Below, one piece after another: positions 55,173-63,573 of a stretch of DNA of 64,000 nucleotides (its first letter is position 1; every line of letters begins with the position of its first letter). Position numbers and translations under genes: made by a program. The notes under the pieces were generated by a model. It was not told the DNA's origin. It saw only the letters and a program-made list of their open reading frames with translations, and did no database searches. This stretch comes from Erythrobacter sp. WG. Lineage in GTDB: Bacteria; Pseudomonadota; Alphaproteobacteria; Sphingomonadales; Sphingomonadaceae. The stretch covers positions 1 through 64,000 of the forward strand of contig NZ_JAPFGY010000016.1 in the NCBI RefSeq assembly GCF_026586795.1, given 5' to 3'.

Positions 55173-56603
55173 CTACTTCATCATTCGTCCCGCCGCAGCC
55201 TCGGTTGCCTTGCCGTAGGGCGGCTTCAACCCGCCCAGCTTGGCGATATCGATCTTCGGCTGATGATAGATTGCCCGCGCGTGGCTGAACTCGCGAAAGC
55301 CCTCGATCGCGTGATAGCTGCCCATGCCGGACGGTCCGACCCCGCCGAAGGGCAGGTCCTCCATCGAGACGTGGAAGACCACGTCGTTGGTGGTCACCCC
55401 GCCCGAGATCGTGCGGGTCAGCACGCGCTCCTGCTCGGCGCGGTCCTCGCCGAAGTAGTAGAGGCCCAGCGGGCGGTCGTGTTCGTTGATGTATTCGATC
55501 GCCTGGTCGACCGCCTTGTAGGTCATCACCGGCAGGACGGGACCGAAGATCTCCTCCTGCATCACGGTCATGTCGTCATTGACGCCGCACAGCACGGTCA
55601 GCGGCATCTTGCGCTGGTTGGCATTGCCGAAGTCCTCGCCCGCCGGATTGACCTCGATCACCTCGGCGCCCTTGTCGCGTGCGTCGGCGATGAGGCCCTG
55701 AAGCCGCTCGAAATGGCGGTCGGAGACGATCGAGGCGTAGTCGTCATTGTCGAGCAGGCGTGGATACATCGCCGCCGCCGCGCCCGTGACGCCCGCGACC
55801 GCTTCGTCGGCCTTGTCCTCGGGCACCATCAGGTAATCGGGTGCGAGGCAGATCTGGCCCGCGTTCATCATCTTGCCGATCGCGATCCGCTCGCCCGCCT
55901 TGGCGAAGTCGGCGCTGCGGCCCATCACCACCGGCGACTTGCCGCCGAGTTCGAGCGTCACCGGCACGAGGTTCTCCGCCGCCGCCTGCATGACGCGGCG
56001 CCCGGTTGCGGTCGAGCCGGTGAAGACGAGGTGATCGAAGGCGAGCGAGGAGAACGCCGCCGCCACCTCCGGCCCGCCGGTGATGACCGCGACTTCCTCG
56101 GGCTGGAAATATTGCGCGGTGAGCTCGGCCATCAGCTCGCTGGTGCGCTCGGTGAATTCGGACGGCTTGATCATCGCCCGGTTGCCCGCCGCGAGCACCT
56201 GCATCAGCGGCCCGAAGGCGAGCTGCACCGGGAAGTTCCACGGGCTGAGGATACCGATCACGCCCTTCGGTTCGTAGCGGACTTCGGCCTTCGCGCCCAT
56301 CAGCCCCAGCGGGAACTGCACCTTGCGCTTCTCCGGCCTCGACCAAGCATCGATGTGCTTCAGCGCATGGCGCCCTGCCCCGACGGTCGCGGCAATGTCG
56401 GTGAGCATCGACTGGTGGTGCGAGCGGTTGCCGAAATCCGCGCTCATCGCCTTGGCGAAATCATCGCCGTGATCCTTCACCAGCGCCATCGCGCGGCGGA
56501 TGCGGTCCTTCCTTTGCGAGAGCGGCTCTGGGCGCGAGGCGGTGAAGGCGGCGCGCTGGCGCGCCAGCAGGGCTTCGAGTTCTGCGCGGCGGTCGTCGGC
56601 CAT
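55173..56603 (-). CDS. Coniferyl-aldehyde-dehydrogenase-type aldehyde dehydrogenase
   Basis: A 476-residue NAD(P)-dependent aldehyde dehydrogenase. The catalytic Cys252 (NAGQICLAPDY) and general base Glu218 (VTLELGGKSPVV) are present, with the cofactor motif FTGSTATGRRVM and the active-site Asn in SPWNFPVQLAFG. The short N-terminus and NAGQICLAPDY context match the branch that includes coniferyl aldehyde dehydrogenase and long-chain aldehyde dehydrogenases. Start ATG 56603 has GGGAGAA upstream. It is divergent from a thiolase across 160 bases. The true substrate is unknown. Confidence 0.88.
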   Translation of the reverse strand: MADDRRAELEALLARQRAAFTASRPEPLSQRKDRIRRAMALVKDHGDDFAKAMSADFGNRSHHQSMLTDIAATVGAGRHALKHIDAWSRPEKRKVQFPLGLMGAKAEVRYEPKGVIGILSPWNFPVQLAFGPLMQVLAAGNRAMIKPSEFTERTSELMAELTAQYFQPEEVAVITGGPEVAAAFSSLAFDHLVFTGSTATGRRVMQAAAENLVPVTLELGGKSPVVMGRSADFAKAGERIAIGKMMNAGQICLAPDYLMVPEDKADEAVAGVTGAAAAMYPRLLDNDDYASIVSDRHFERLQGLIADARDKGAEVIEVNPAGEDFGNANQRKMPLTVLCGVNDDMTVMQEEIFGPVLPVMTYKAVDQAIEYINEHDRPLGLYYFGEDRAEQERVLTRTISGGVTTNDVVFHVSMEDLPFGGVGPSGMGSYHAIEGFREFSHARAIYHQPKIDIAKLGGLKPPYGKATEAAAGRMMK

Positions 56604-56763
56604 GTCGTTCTCCCTCTCGGACATGAATGCGTTTCGATTTGCGACCAGTTTGCGGGAAAGCGCGGCCCGGCGCAAGCAGCAAGACCTTCGGCCGATTGCC
56701 AATGCCGCATTGCAGCACTACATCGCCCGGCTCATCACTGTTCCCTCCACGAGGATGCACGCC

Positions 56764-57960
56764 ATGACCCAGCTCTCTCCCGCCGATCCCATCGTGATCC
56801 TCTCCTACGCCCGCACCCCGATGGGGGCGATGCAGGGCGCCCTGTCGGAAGTGAGCGCGACCGATCTCGGCGCCATTGCGGTCAAGGCCGCGGTCGAGCG
56901 TGCGGGCGTGGCGGTCGAGGATATCGACCGCGCCTATATGGGCTGCGTGCTGCCCGCGGGCCTCGGTCAAGCCCCAGCCCGCCAGGCGGCGATCAAGGCG
57001 GGGCTGCCGCTCTCGGTCGAGGCGACCACCGTCAACAAGGTCTGCGGCTCGGGGATGCAGACCCTGATCATGGGCGCCGAGGCGCTGGCGAGCGGCACCA
57101 TCGACGTGGTCGTCGCGGGCGGAATGGAAAGCATGACCAACGCGCCCTACCTCCTCAAGAAGCACCGCTCGGGCGCGCGGCTCGGCCATGACACGGCCTA
57201 TGATCACATGTTCCTCGACGGGCTCGAGGACGCCTACGAGCCCGGCCGGGCGATGGGCACCTTCGCGCAGGAGACCGCCAACCAGTACCAGATGACCCGC
57301 GAGGAGATGGACGCCTATTCCATCGAGAGCCTTGCGCGCGCCAACAAGGCGATCGCCAGCGGCGCCTTTGCCGAAGAGGTGGTGCCGGTGACGGTCTCGA
57401 CCCGCGCCGGCGATGTGGTCGTCGAACATGATGAACAGCCCGGCAAGGGCCGCCCCGACAAGATCCCGCAACTGAAGCCCGCCTTCGCCAAGGACGGCAC
57501 CATCACCGCCGCGACCTCCTCCTCGATCTCCGACGGCGCCGCCGCGCTGGTGCTGACCCGCGCGAGCGTCGCCGATGCGAAGGGCCTGTCGCCGGTCGCC
57601 AAGGTGGTCGCCGTCGCTGCGCACGCCCAGGCACCCGCGCAGTTCACCACCGCGCCGATCCCGGCGATCCAGAAGGTGCTCGCCAAGGCCGGCTGGGGCG
57701 TCGACGACGTCGACCTTTTCGAGGTCAACGAGGCCTTCGCCTGCGTCGCGATGTTCGCGATGCGCGACCTCGGCATCCCGCACGAGAAGATCAACGTGAA
57801 CGGCGGCGGCACGGCGCTCGGCCACCCGATCGGCGCGAGCGGCGCGCGGATCGTGGTGACGCTGATCAACGCGCTCAAGCAGCAGGGCAAGACCCGTGGC
57901 GTCGCGAGCCTGTGCATTGGCGGCGGGGAAGCGACGGCAGTGGCGGTCGAGCTCGTCTGA
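56764..57960 (+). CDS. Acetyl-CoA acetyltransferase (thiolase)
   Basis: A 398-residue thiolase for reversible condensation of two acetyl-CoA or cleavage of acetoacetyl-CoA. Nucleophile Cys94 lies in VNKVCGSGMQT. His and Cys of the second site are in NVNGGGTALGHPIGASGAR and SLCIGGGEATA. The biosynthetic-type loop is present. Start ATG 56764 has GAGG at nine bases; an ATG three codons earlier is too close to that site. It could serve polyhydroxyalkanoate or branched-chain degradation; the locus does not decide. Confidence 0.92.
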   Translation: MTQLSPADPIVILSYARTPMGAMQGALSEVSATDLGAIAVKAAVERAGVAVEDIDRAYMGCVLPAGLGQAPARQAAIKAGLPLSVEATTVNKVCGSGMQTLIMGAEALASGTIDVVVAGGMESMTNAPYLLKKHRSGARLGHDTAYDHMFLDGLEDAYEPGRAMGTFAQETANQYQMTREEMDAYSIESLARANKAIASGAFAEEVVPVTVSTRAGDVVVEHDEQPGKGRPDKIPQLKPAFAKDGTITAATSSSISDGAAALVLTRASVADAKGLSPVAKVVAVAAHAQAPAQFTTAPIPAIQKVLAKAGWGVDDVDLFEVNEAFACVAMFAMRDLGIPHEKINVNGGGTALGHPIGASGARIVVTLINALKQQGKTRGVASLCIGGGEATAVAVELV

Positions 57961-58035
57961 GGGCGCGCATCCGGGGCCTCACCTCGCTTCGTGATACGCC
58001 CCTTGCGGGTCGCGTGTCCTGAGGGAGGGAAAATC

Positions 58036-58133
58036 ATGAAGAAACAGAAAGCGCGCACGGCGCGGACGGCTCCTTCACGGCGGCCTCCGACAGCGGCGAG
58101 AGCGTGACCGTCAAGCCGAAGCCCGCATCCTGA
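58036..58133 (+). pseudogene. Candidate small ORF with a frame change
   Basis: An ATG at 58036 follows an excellent GAGGGAGG site. In its own frame it gives a 23-residue basic peptide (MKKQKARTARTAPSRRPP...) ending at 58107. From about 58062 another frame reads ADGSFTAASDSGESVTVKPK and PAS, then stops at 58131-58133; this looks more protein-like. Together they suggest a conserved small protein of about 33 residues interrupted by a one-base frameshift, either real or a sequencing error. Otherwise the 200-base gap around it holds nothing recognised. Confidence 0.35.
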
Positions 58134-58160
58134 CGCGCTGGTAGGCCATGCCGGGTGGCG

Positions 58161-58646
58161 TCACCCGTCGCCCGGCAGGCGTTCCGATCCGTAGAGTCGC
58201 TCGGCGCTGATCCAGCCCTTGCGGCCTTCGATGTCGACTTCGCACCAGCCTTCGCGGCAGGCCTTGAGGCGGGTAACGACCCCGGGCTCGGCGCGCCACT
58301 TCACCGCCGTGGCAGCGGAAGGCCCGGCCCGTACTTCGGCAAGTTCCTTGCCGATCACCAGCCCGCCGCGCGCGGGGTCGAGCTGGCTCGCCGCGATCCA
58401 GCCCTGTTCGCCCGCCTCGTCCTCGACGAGTCGCCAACCTTCGCGGATACGCACCACCTTCACCGGCAGGCCCTTGCGGACATAGACCCACGCGACCGGA
58501 TATTCGGCGCTGGGTCCGACGCGCATATTGACCTTCTCGTAGCGCAGCGTCGCCCAATAGGGGAGCACACGGTCCTGCGCCGTCAGCGGTGCAGCGAGGA
58601 GCGCGAGCAAAGCGGCGAAAGTTGTCCAGAAGCGCAAGAGTGCCAT
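58161..58646 (-). CDS. Exported SH3-domain protein
   Basis: A 161-residue protein with a cleavable-type signal peptide (about 1-23, LLALLAAPLTAQD) and two bacterial SH3 (SH3_3/SH3_4) repeats. Repeat one is about 35-90 (VNMRVGPSAEYPVAWVYVRKGLPVKVV...GWIAASQL). Repeat two is about 98-155 (AEVRAGPSAATAVKWRAEPG...GWISAERLYG). Such domains bind peptidoglycan or serve as protein adaptors in the periplasm. It is divergent from the hydroxyacid dehydrogenase gene by about 100 bases. Confidence 0.87.
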   Translation of the reverse strand: MALLRFWTTFAALLALLAAPLTAQDRVLPYWATLRYEKVNMRVGPSAEYPVAWVYVRKGLPVKVVRIREGWRLVEDEAGEQGWIAASQLDPARGGLVIGKELAEVRAGPSAATAVKWRAEPGVVTRLKACREGWCEVDIEGRKGWISAERLYGSERLPGDG

Positions 58647-58745
58647 CGCCCCAGCACTAGCCTGCAGGCGCGCAAGGTTTCAAGGGCCGCGCTGCGACGA
58701 CTGCTGCCTTGACCGAGAAGGCATCGAAGGATTAGCCGTCTCAGC

Positions 58746-59756
58746 ATGACCCTGCGCCCCGCCCGACCGCTCGCCAGCCCCCCGCGCGTGATCGTCACCC
58801 GCCATCTGATGCCGCAGGTCGAGGCGCGGATGCGCGAACTGTTCGACGTGGTGCTGAACGAGGCAGACGCGCCGATGACCCGCGATGCGCTCGCCGCCGC
58901 GATGCAGGATTGCGACGTGCTGGTGCCGACCGTAACCGACCGCATCGATGCCGAGCTGATCGCTGGCGCGGGCGAGCGCCTGGGCCTGATCGCCAGCTTC
59001 GGCGCCGGCACTGAGCACATCGACCTTGCCGCCGCCGCCGAGCGCAAGATCATCGTCACCAACACGCCGGGCGTGTTCACCGACGACACGGCCGACCTTG
59101 CGATGGCCGCGATCATCGGCGTGCCGCGCCGCATTCGCGAGGGTATCTCGCTGGTGCGCCGGGACAATTGGACCGGCTGGGCGCCCTCCGGCCTTCTCGG
59201 AAGGAAGCTCGCGGGCAAGGTGCTCGGGATCGTCGGCATGGGCCGCATTGGTCAGGCGGTCGCGCACCGTGCGCGCGCATTCGGGCTGGAGATCGCCTAC
59301 TATAACCGCAAGCGCCTGCCCGAGGCGCTCGAGCGGATGCTGGGCGCGCGCTATGTTGCCGATGTCGACACGCTGATGGCCGAGGCCGATATCCTCACCC
59401 TGCACTGCCCGCTCACCGAGGAGACCCGCCACCTTGTCGATGCGCGGCGTATCGCGCTGATGAAGCCGGGCAGCTGCATCGTTAACACCGCGCGCGGCGA
59501 GCTGATCGACCAGGAGGCGCTGATCGCCGCGCTGGAATCCGGCCACCTCGCGGGCGCCGGGCTCGACGTCTATCCCGAGGAGCCGAAGGTCGATCCGCGC
59601 CTCATCGCCCACCCCAACGTCATGACCCTCCCCCACATCGGCAGCGCGACTGCCGAGGGACGCGAGGATTCGGGGCACAAGGTCATCGCCAACATCCGCA
59701 TGTGGGCCGACGGGCACAGGCCCCCCGATCAGGTGCTGACCGCGCTGGTGCGCTGA
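58746..59756 (+). CDS. D-isomer-specific 2-hydroxyacid dehydrogenase (glyoxylate/hydroxypyruvate reductase type)
   Basis: A 336-residue NAD(P)H-dependent D-2-hydroxyacid dehydrogenase. The Rossmann motif GIVGMGRIGQAVAHRARAFG, the catalytic Arg (NTARGELIDQEAL), Glu (VYPEEP) and His (LPHIGSAT) are in the right order. The substrate-loop motif ASFGAGTEHIDL is typical of glyoxylate/hydroxypyruvate reductases. Start ATG 58746; its stop abuts the convergent gene's stop without a gap. Confidence 0.91.
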   Translation: MTLRPARPLASPPRVIVTRHLMPQVEARMRELFDVVLNEADAPMTRDALAAAMQDCDVLVPTVTDRIDAELIAGAGERLGLIASFGAGTEHIDLAAAAERKIIVTNTPGVFTDDTADLAMAAIIGVPRRIREGISLVRRDNWTGWAPSGLLGRKLAGKVLGIVGMGRIGQAVAHRARAFGLEIAYYNRKRLPEALERMLGARYVADVDTLMAEADILTLHCPLTEETRHLVDARRIALMKPGSCIVNTARGELIDQEALIAALESGHLAGAGLDVYPEEPKVDPRLIAHPNVMTLPHIGSATAEGREDSGHKVIANIRMWADGHRPPDQVLTALVR

Positions 59757-60122
59757 TCAGTCGTCGAGGTGCGCAGCGATGCGTGCCCACTCGGACTTGA
59801 GGTGATGATCGATCGTCAGCCGGTTGACGATGCGCGAGGGTATGGAGCGCCGCCGCGCAAGCACCTGCTCGCGAACGAAGTCCTCCGGCCAGCCCGCCCA
59901 TTCCCCGGCAACGCTGCGCAGAATCGCTCCGAATGCCGGTGCCACCTCGTGCATCAGGATATCCTCGGCCTCACTGGCCGAAAAGCCACCGGCCCGGATA
60001 ACCTCCGCGATCCGACGGTCGTGCGACGCATCGAACGCGGTATCGAGAAACAGGTCCGAAAGCGCACACCACACCGGCAGGCGGCACGCGACCTCCGCTT
60101 CGGAGAGCTGCGCCGTTGGCAA
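59757..60122 (-). CDS. Conserved hypothetical protein (DUF7079-like)
   Basis: A 121-residue soluble protein with no known function. The segment RLPVWCALSDLFLDTAFD, the middle HEVAPAFGAILRSVAGEWAGWPEDFV and the closing IVNRLTIDHHLKSEWARI look like a family of short hypothetical proteins that I associate with DUF7079. This is by memory of the LPVWxALSDLFLDT pattern. The start is a TTG at 60122, five bases after the upstream oxidoreductase stop, so it is probably co-transcribed with that gene. Confidence 0.6.
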   Translation of the reverse strand: MPTAQLSEAEVACRLPVWCALSDLFLDTAFDASHDRRIAEVIRAGGFSASEAEDILMHEVAPAFGAILRSVAGEWAGWPEDFVREQVLARRRSIPSRIVNRLTIDHHLKSEWARIAAHLDD

Positions 60123-60127
60123 TGCGC

Positions 60128-61531
60128 TCAGTCCCCCGTCAGGATCCGCTCGACCAGCTCGCCCACGCTCGGCGTGTAGCCGTTGGAGAAGAACGGATCG
60201 GTCTTGAACCGGTACGCCGCGTGCCCCGCGAAAGCGAGGTTCCTGTCAGGATCGTCGCCGTGGGCGATGTCCTGCAAGGTCTTCTGGATGCAGAAGCTCC
60301 TCGGGTCGGCGAGGCGCCCGGTGGTGTAGTCGTCGTGGTCCTTCCAGCTCGAGAACTGGCAGTGCGAGAGGCACCCCATGCAGTCCTGCTGGTCCTGCCG
60401 GATGGTGTCGCGGGCCTCCGGCGTCACGAAGACGATGGTGCCTTCGGGGGTCTTCAAGGGCTCGGTGTGCCCGGCGCGCATCCACATCTCGGCGCGCGCC
60501 TTGTCCTCCGGGCGCACCCAGAAGTTGCGGGCCTTGCCCTCCTCGCCGAGCTGGACGGTGCCCTCCTCCTCGCCGCGTTTCCATGCGGGGATCTGGCGCT
60601 CCGAGCGGTGCATCAGGTCGTAGAGGAACGGGGTCTTGACCGCGCTCGAATAGAAGCCGGTGGGCGAGAACTTGTGAAGCAGCACGTCGCCCGGCTCGAC
60701 GTCGCGCAGCATATCCTTCCAGATCTGCGGGATCGGGCTTTCGCGGGTGAGCAGCGGGCGGGTGCCGAACTGGAAGGCGATCGTGCCGAGTTCGGGATTG
60801 TCGATCCAGTCGTTCCATTCGCGCAGGTACCACACGCCGCCGGCCATCACGATCGGCACGTCGTCGCTCACGCCCTCGGCGCGCATCGTCTCGCGCAGCG
60901 CCTTCACGCGCGGGAACGGGTCCTCAGGTCTGGTCGGGTCCTCGGCATTGGACAGGCCGTTGTGCCCGCCCGCCAGCCACGGGTCTTCATAAACCACCGC
61001 TGCCATCAGCGCGGCGACCTTGTGATAGGAGCGCTTCCACAAGGCGCGAAAGGCGCGTGCGGAGCTGACAATCGGGAGGTAGCTGACGTTGAAGCGCGCG
61101 GCGATCTCGGCGAGCTTGTAGGGCATCCCCGCCCCGCAGGTGACGCCCGTCACCAAACCGCGGGTGCGTTCCAGAACGCCTTCGAGCACGGCCTGCGCGC
61201 CGCCCATCTCCCACAGCACATTGATGTTGATCGCGCCGCGGCCATTCGCGATCTCGTAGGCCTTCTTGACCTGCGTGGTCGCCCCTTCGATCGCGTAGCG
61301 GATCAGCTCCTGGTGGCGTTCGATCCGGGTCGCGCCGTGATAGATCTGCGGGATCGGGTTGCCATTCGCGTCGTAGCTGTCGGCATTGACCGCGCTGACC
61401 GTCCCGATGCCTCCCGCGGCGGCCCAGGCACCCGAACTTGCGTGATTGGTGGCCGACACGCCCTTGCCGCCTTCGACCAGCGGCCAGACCTCGCGACCGC
61501 CATAGACGATCGGCTTCAATCCCTTGAACAA
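60128..61531 (-). CDS. Nitronate monooxygenase/NPD-like flavoprotein with Cys-rich C-terminal extension
   Basis: A 467-residue FMN TIM-barrel protein of the 2-nitropropane dioxygenase/FabK-like superfamily. Landmarks are SSGAWAAAGGIGTVSAV near the N-terminus, VTGVTCGAGMPYKLAEIA, VYEDPWLAGGHNGLSN and VPIVMAGGVWYLREW then IAFQFGTRPLLTRE (FMN phosphate). It is about 100 residues longer than typical members. The C-terminal extension contains DCMGCLSHCQFSSW (C-x2-C-x3-C) and a later SFCIQKTL, suggestive of a metal or Fe-S site. The start is a TTG at 61531 with GAGGGG upstream. Substrate unknown. Confidence 0.8.
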   Translation of the reverse strand: MFKGLKPIVYGGREVWPLVEGGKGVSATNHASSGAWAAAGGIGTVSAVNADSYDANGNPIPQIYHGATRIERHQELIRYAIEGATTQVKKAYEIANGRGAININVLWEMGGAQAVLEGVLERTRGLVTGVTCGAGMPYKLAEIAARFNVSYLPIVSSARAFRALWKRSYHKVAALMAAVVYEDPWLAGGHNGLSNAEDPTRPEDPFPRVKALRETMRAEGVSDDVPIVMAGGVWYLREWNDWIDNPELGTIAFQFGTRPLLTRESPIPQIWKDMLRDVEPGDVLLHKFSPTGFYSSAVKTPFLYDLMHRSERQIPAWKRGEEEGTVQLGEEGKARNFWVRPEDKARAEMWMRAGHTEPLKTPEGTIVFVTPEARDTIRQDQQDCMGCLSHCQFSSWKDHDDYTTGRLADPRSFCIQKTLQDIAHGDDPDRNLAFAGHAAYRFKTDPFFSNGYTPSVGELVERILTGD

Positions 61532-61629
61532 CGAACAGTCCCCTCTGCGCCGGCATTGGCGCGGTGCTTATCGAAAAATCGCCATAGTGCGCGCCGCCCT
61601 GCTCCGCAACCACACGGGATAGGCACACG

Positions 61630-62361
61630 TCAGGCGGCGGCACACACCTTGATCGCTTCCGGCTCGCGGCGGGCTGGGCCTTTCTGGAAACGTGCAAAAT
61701 AGCCCTTGATGTCAGGCCTCTCGATATATTCGACCAATACGTATCCGACCGCCTCGAACTCGCAGAACAGCAGGGTGTGCGGCAAGCCGTGGCTGCCCGC
61801 CCGGCTTTCGCTCTCGACCACCACGATCTGCCCGCCCGCATTCAAGGCCGGCCACATGTTCCACAGGAAGGCATAGGGCTCGGTCACCTCGTGGTACATG
61901 TGGACCATGAAGATGCGGTCGAAGCTGTCAGGGGGGAGCTGCGGATTGTCTATGGCGCCGAGCTTAATCGAGATGTTCTCGAGCCGCTCGCGCTCGACCC
62001 GGCGGCCGAGGCGGTCCAGGGCCTCGCGGCTGATGTCCTGCGCCAGCACCCGCCCGTCCTTGCCGACCCGCTCGGCGAGGCGAACGGTGTAATAGCCCTC
62101 CCCCGCCCCCAAATCGGCGACGGTCATGCCCGGCCGCATGTCGGCGAGGTCCATCACAACCTGCGCCTCGCCGCGCTCGTCGCGGGCATCCTCATTCGAG
62201 AACTGGTTGGAGACCACAGCGGCAACCTTGCGATCGGGCGCGGGAAAGGCGAGCGCGGTTTCGGGGCGCTGGGGCCCGCCCGCCGCCATCCGGTCGCAGC
62301 CACCGGCAAGTCCCGCGCCGAGCACGGCCACAATGCCAAGCAGCGCGCGTGCGGAGATCAT
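61630..62361 (-). CDS. Predicted exported class I SAM methyltransferase (lipoprotein-like)
   Basis: A 243-residue protein with an N-terminal signal (about 1-21) followed by a possible lipobox, LAGGC with Cys22. A class I methyltransferase core is then seen: motif I VADLGAGEGYYTVRLAERVG, the acidic strand end VLAQDISREAL, FDRIFMVHMYHEV (motif IV) and ALNAGGQIVVVESE. SAM is cytosolic, so an exported methyltransferase is puzzling, yet similar annotated proteins exist in proteobacteria. It is five bases from prfB and probably co-transcribed. The lipoprotein call is uncertain because the -3 residue is Ala. Confidence 0.78.
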   Translation of the reverse strand: MISARALLGIVAVLGAGLAGGCDRMAAGGPQRPETALAFPAPDRKVAAVVSNQFSNEDARDERGEAQVVMDLADMRPGMTVADLGAGEGYYTVRLAERVGKDGRVLAQDISREALDRLGRRVERERLENISIKLGAIDNPQLPPDSFDRIFMVHMYHEVTEPYAFLWNMWPALNAGGQIVVVESESRAGSHGLPHTLLFCEFEAVGYVLVEYIERPDIKGYFARFQKGPARREPEAIKVCAAA

Positions 62362-62365
62362 CGGC

Positions 62366-63493
62366 CTACTCGACGTCCTCGATTTCGACCTTCTCGCCCG
62401 TCACGCGCTGTGCGAGCGCGGCCGAGATGAAGGGATCGATGGCGCCGTCGAGCACCGCGTCGGGCGTGTTCGAGACGACCCCGGTCCTGAGGTCCTTGAC
62501 CATCTGGTAGGGCTGCAACACGTAGGAGCGGATCTGGTGGCCCCAGCCGATGTCGCTTTTTGCGGAATGCTCGGCGCTGGCAGCCTCTTCGCGCGCGCGC
62601 ATCTCGGCCTCGTAGAGCCGCGCCTTGAGCATGTTCATCGCGATTTCGCGGTTCTTGTGCTGGCTGCGGTCCTGCTGGCTGGCGACGACGATGCCGGTCG
62701 GCTGGTGGGTGATGCGCACCGCCGAATCCGTGGTGTTGACGTGCTGTCCGCCCGCGCCGGACGCGCGGTAGGTGTCGATCTTGAGGTCGGCGGGGTTGAT
62801 CTCGATCTCGAAGCTGTCGTCGATCACCGGATAGACCCACACGCTCGAGAAGCTGGTATGGCGCCGCGCCGACGAGTCATAGGGGCTGATGCGGACAAGG
62901 CGGTGGACGCCGCTCTCGGTCTTGGCGTAGCCATAGGCGCCGTCGCCCTTGATGAGCAGCGTCGCCGACTTGATCCCCGCCTGTTCGCCTGCCTGATACT
63001 CGACCGTCTCGACCTTGAAGCCGCGCCGTTCGGCCCAGCGGCCGTACATCCGGAACAGCATCTCGGCCCAGTCCTGGCTCTCGGTGCCGCCTGCGCCGGC
63101 GTGGATTTCGAGATAGGTGTCGTTGCCGTCCGCCTCGCCAGAGAGCAGCGCCTGGACCTTGTCCGCGTCCGCCCGGTCGGCCAGCGCGGCGAGGGTCGCA
63201 AGGCCGTCCTCGACGATCGCGTCCTCGCCCTCGGCCTCGCCCATCTCGATGAACTCGACCGCATCGGCCATTTCGGCGGCGATCTCGTTCACCGTGTTGA
63301 CCGCCGTCTCGAGCGTCTTCTGCTCGCGGCTGATCGCCTGCGCCTGCTTGGGATTGTCCCACAGGTTCGGGTCCTGCACCCGCGCGTTCAGCTCGTCCAG
63401 ACGGCGCAGCGCGCGCTCCCAGTCGAGCGACAGGCGCACCAGCGCCAGCGCGGCCTCGATCCGGTTAATGTAAGCCTGGGCCTCGGCCCGCAT
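62366..63493 (-). CDS. prfB: Peptide chain release factor 2
   Basis: A 375-residue RF2 that recognises UGA and UAA and triggers peptide release. The catalytic GGQ lies in ASGAGGQHVNTTDSAVRITH. The codon-recognition tripeptide is SPY (RISPYDSSARRHTSF) where E. coli has SPF. The N-terminal helical PCRF domain is complete. The frame is open from ATG 63493 without the in-frame UGA that gives E. coli prfB its autoregulatory +1 frameshift. So that control is absent here. Confidence 0.96.
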   Translation of the reverse strand: MRAEAQAYINRIEAALALVRLSLDWERALRRLDELNARVQDPNLWDNPKQAQAISREQKTLETAVNTVNEIAAEMADAVEFIEMGEAEGEDAIVEDGLATLAALADRADADKVQALLSGEADGNDTYLEIHAGAGGTESQDWAEMLFRMYGRWAERRGFKVETVEYQAGEQAGIKSATLLIKGDGAYGYAKTESGVHRLVRISPYDSSARRHTSFSSVWVYPVIDDSFEIEINPADLKIDTYRASGAGGQHVNTTDSAVRITHQPTGIVVASQQDRSQHKNREIAMNMLKARLYEAEMRAREEAASAEHSAKSDIGWGHQIRSYVLQPYQMVKDLRTGVVSNTPDAVLDGAIDPFISAALAQRVTGEKVEIEDVE

Positions 63494-63573
63494 GGGACAA
63501 TCCTTCGACGGGTAAGCGTGATGAGGCCGAAGCGCTTAGCGCTGCCGGCGCGATTGTAAAGCGCGCGGGGCGC

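Noticed and set aside
63380..63493. Programmed +1 frameshift in prfB
   Set aside because: The N-terminal frame is continuous, with no in-frame UGA or CUUUGA slippery site.
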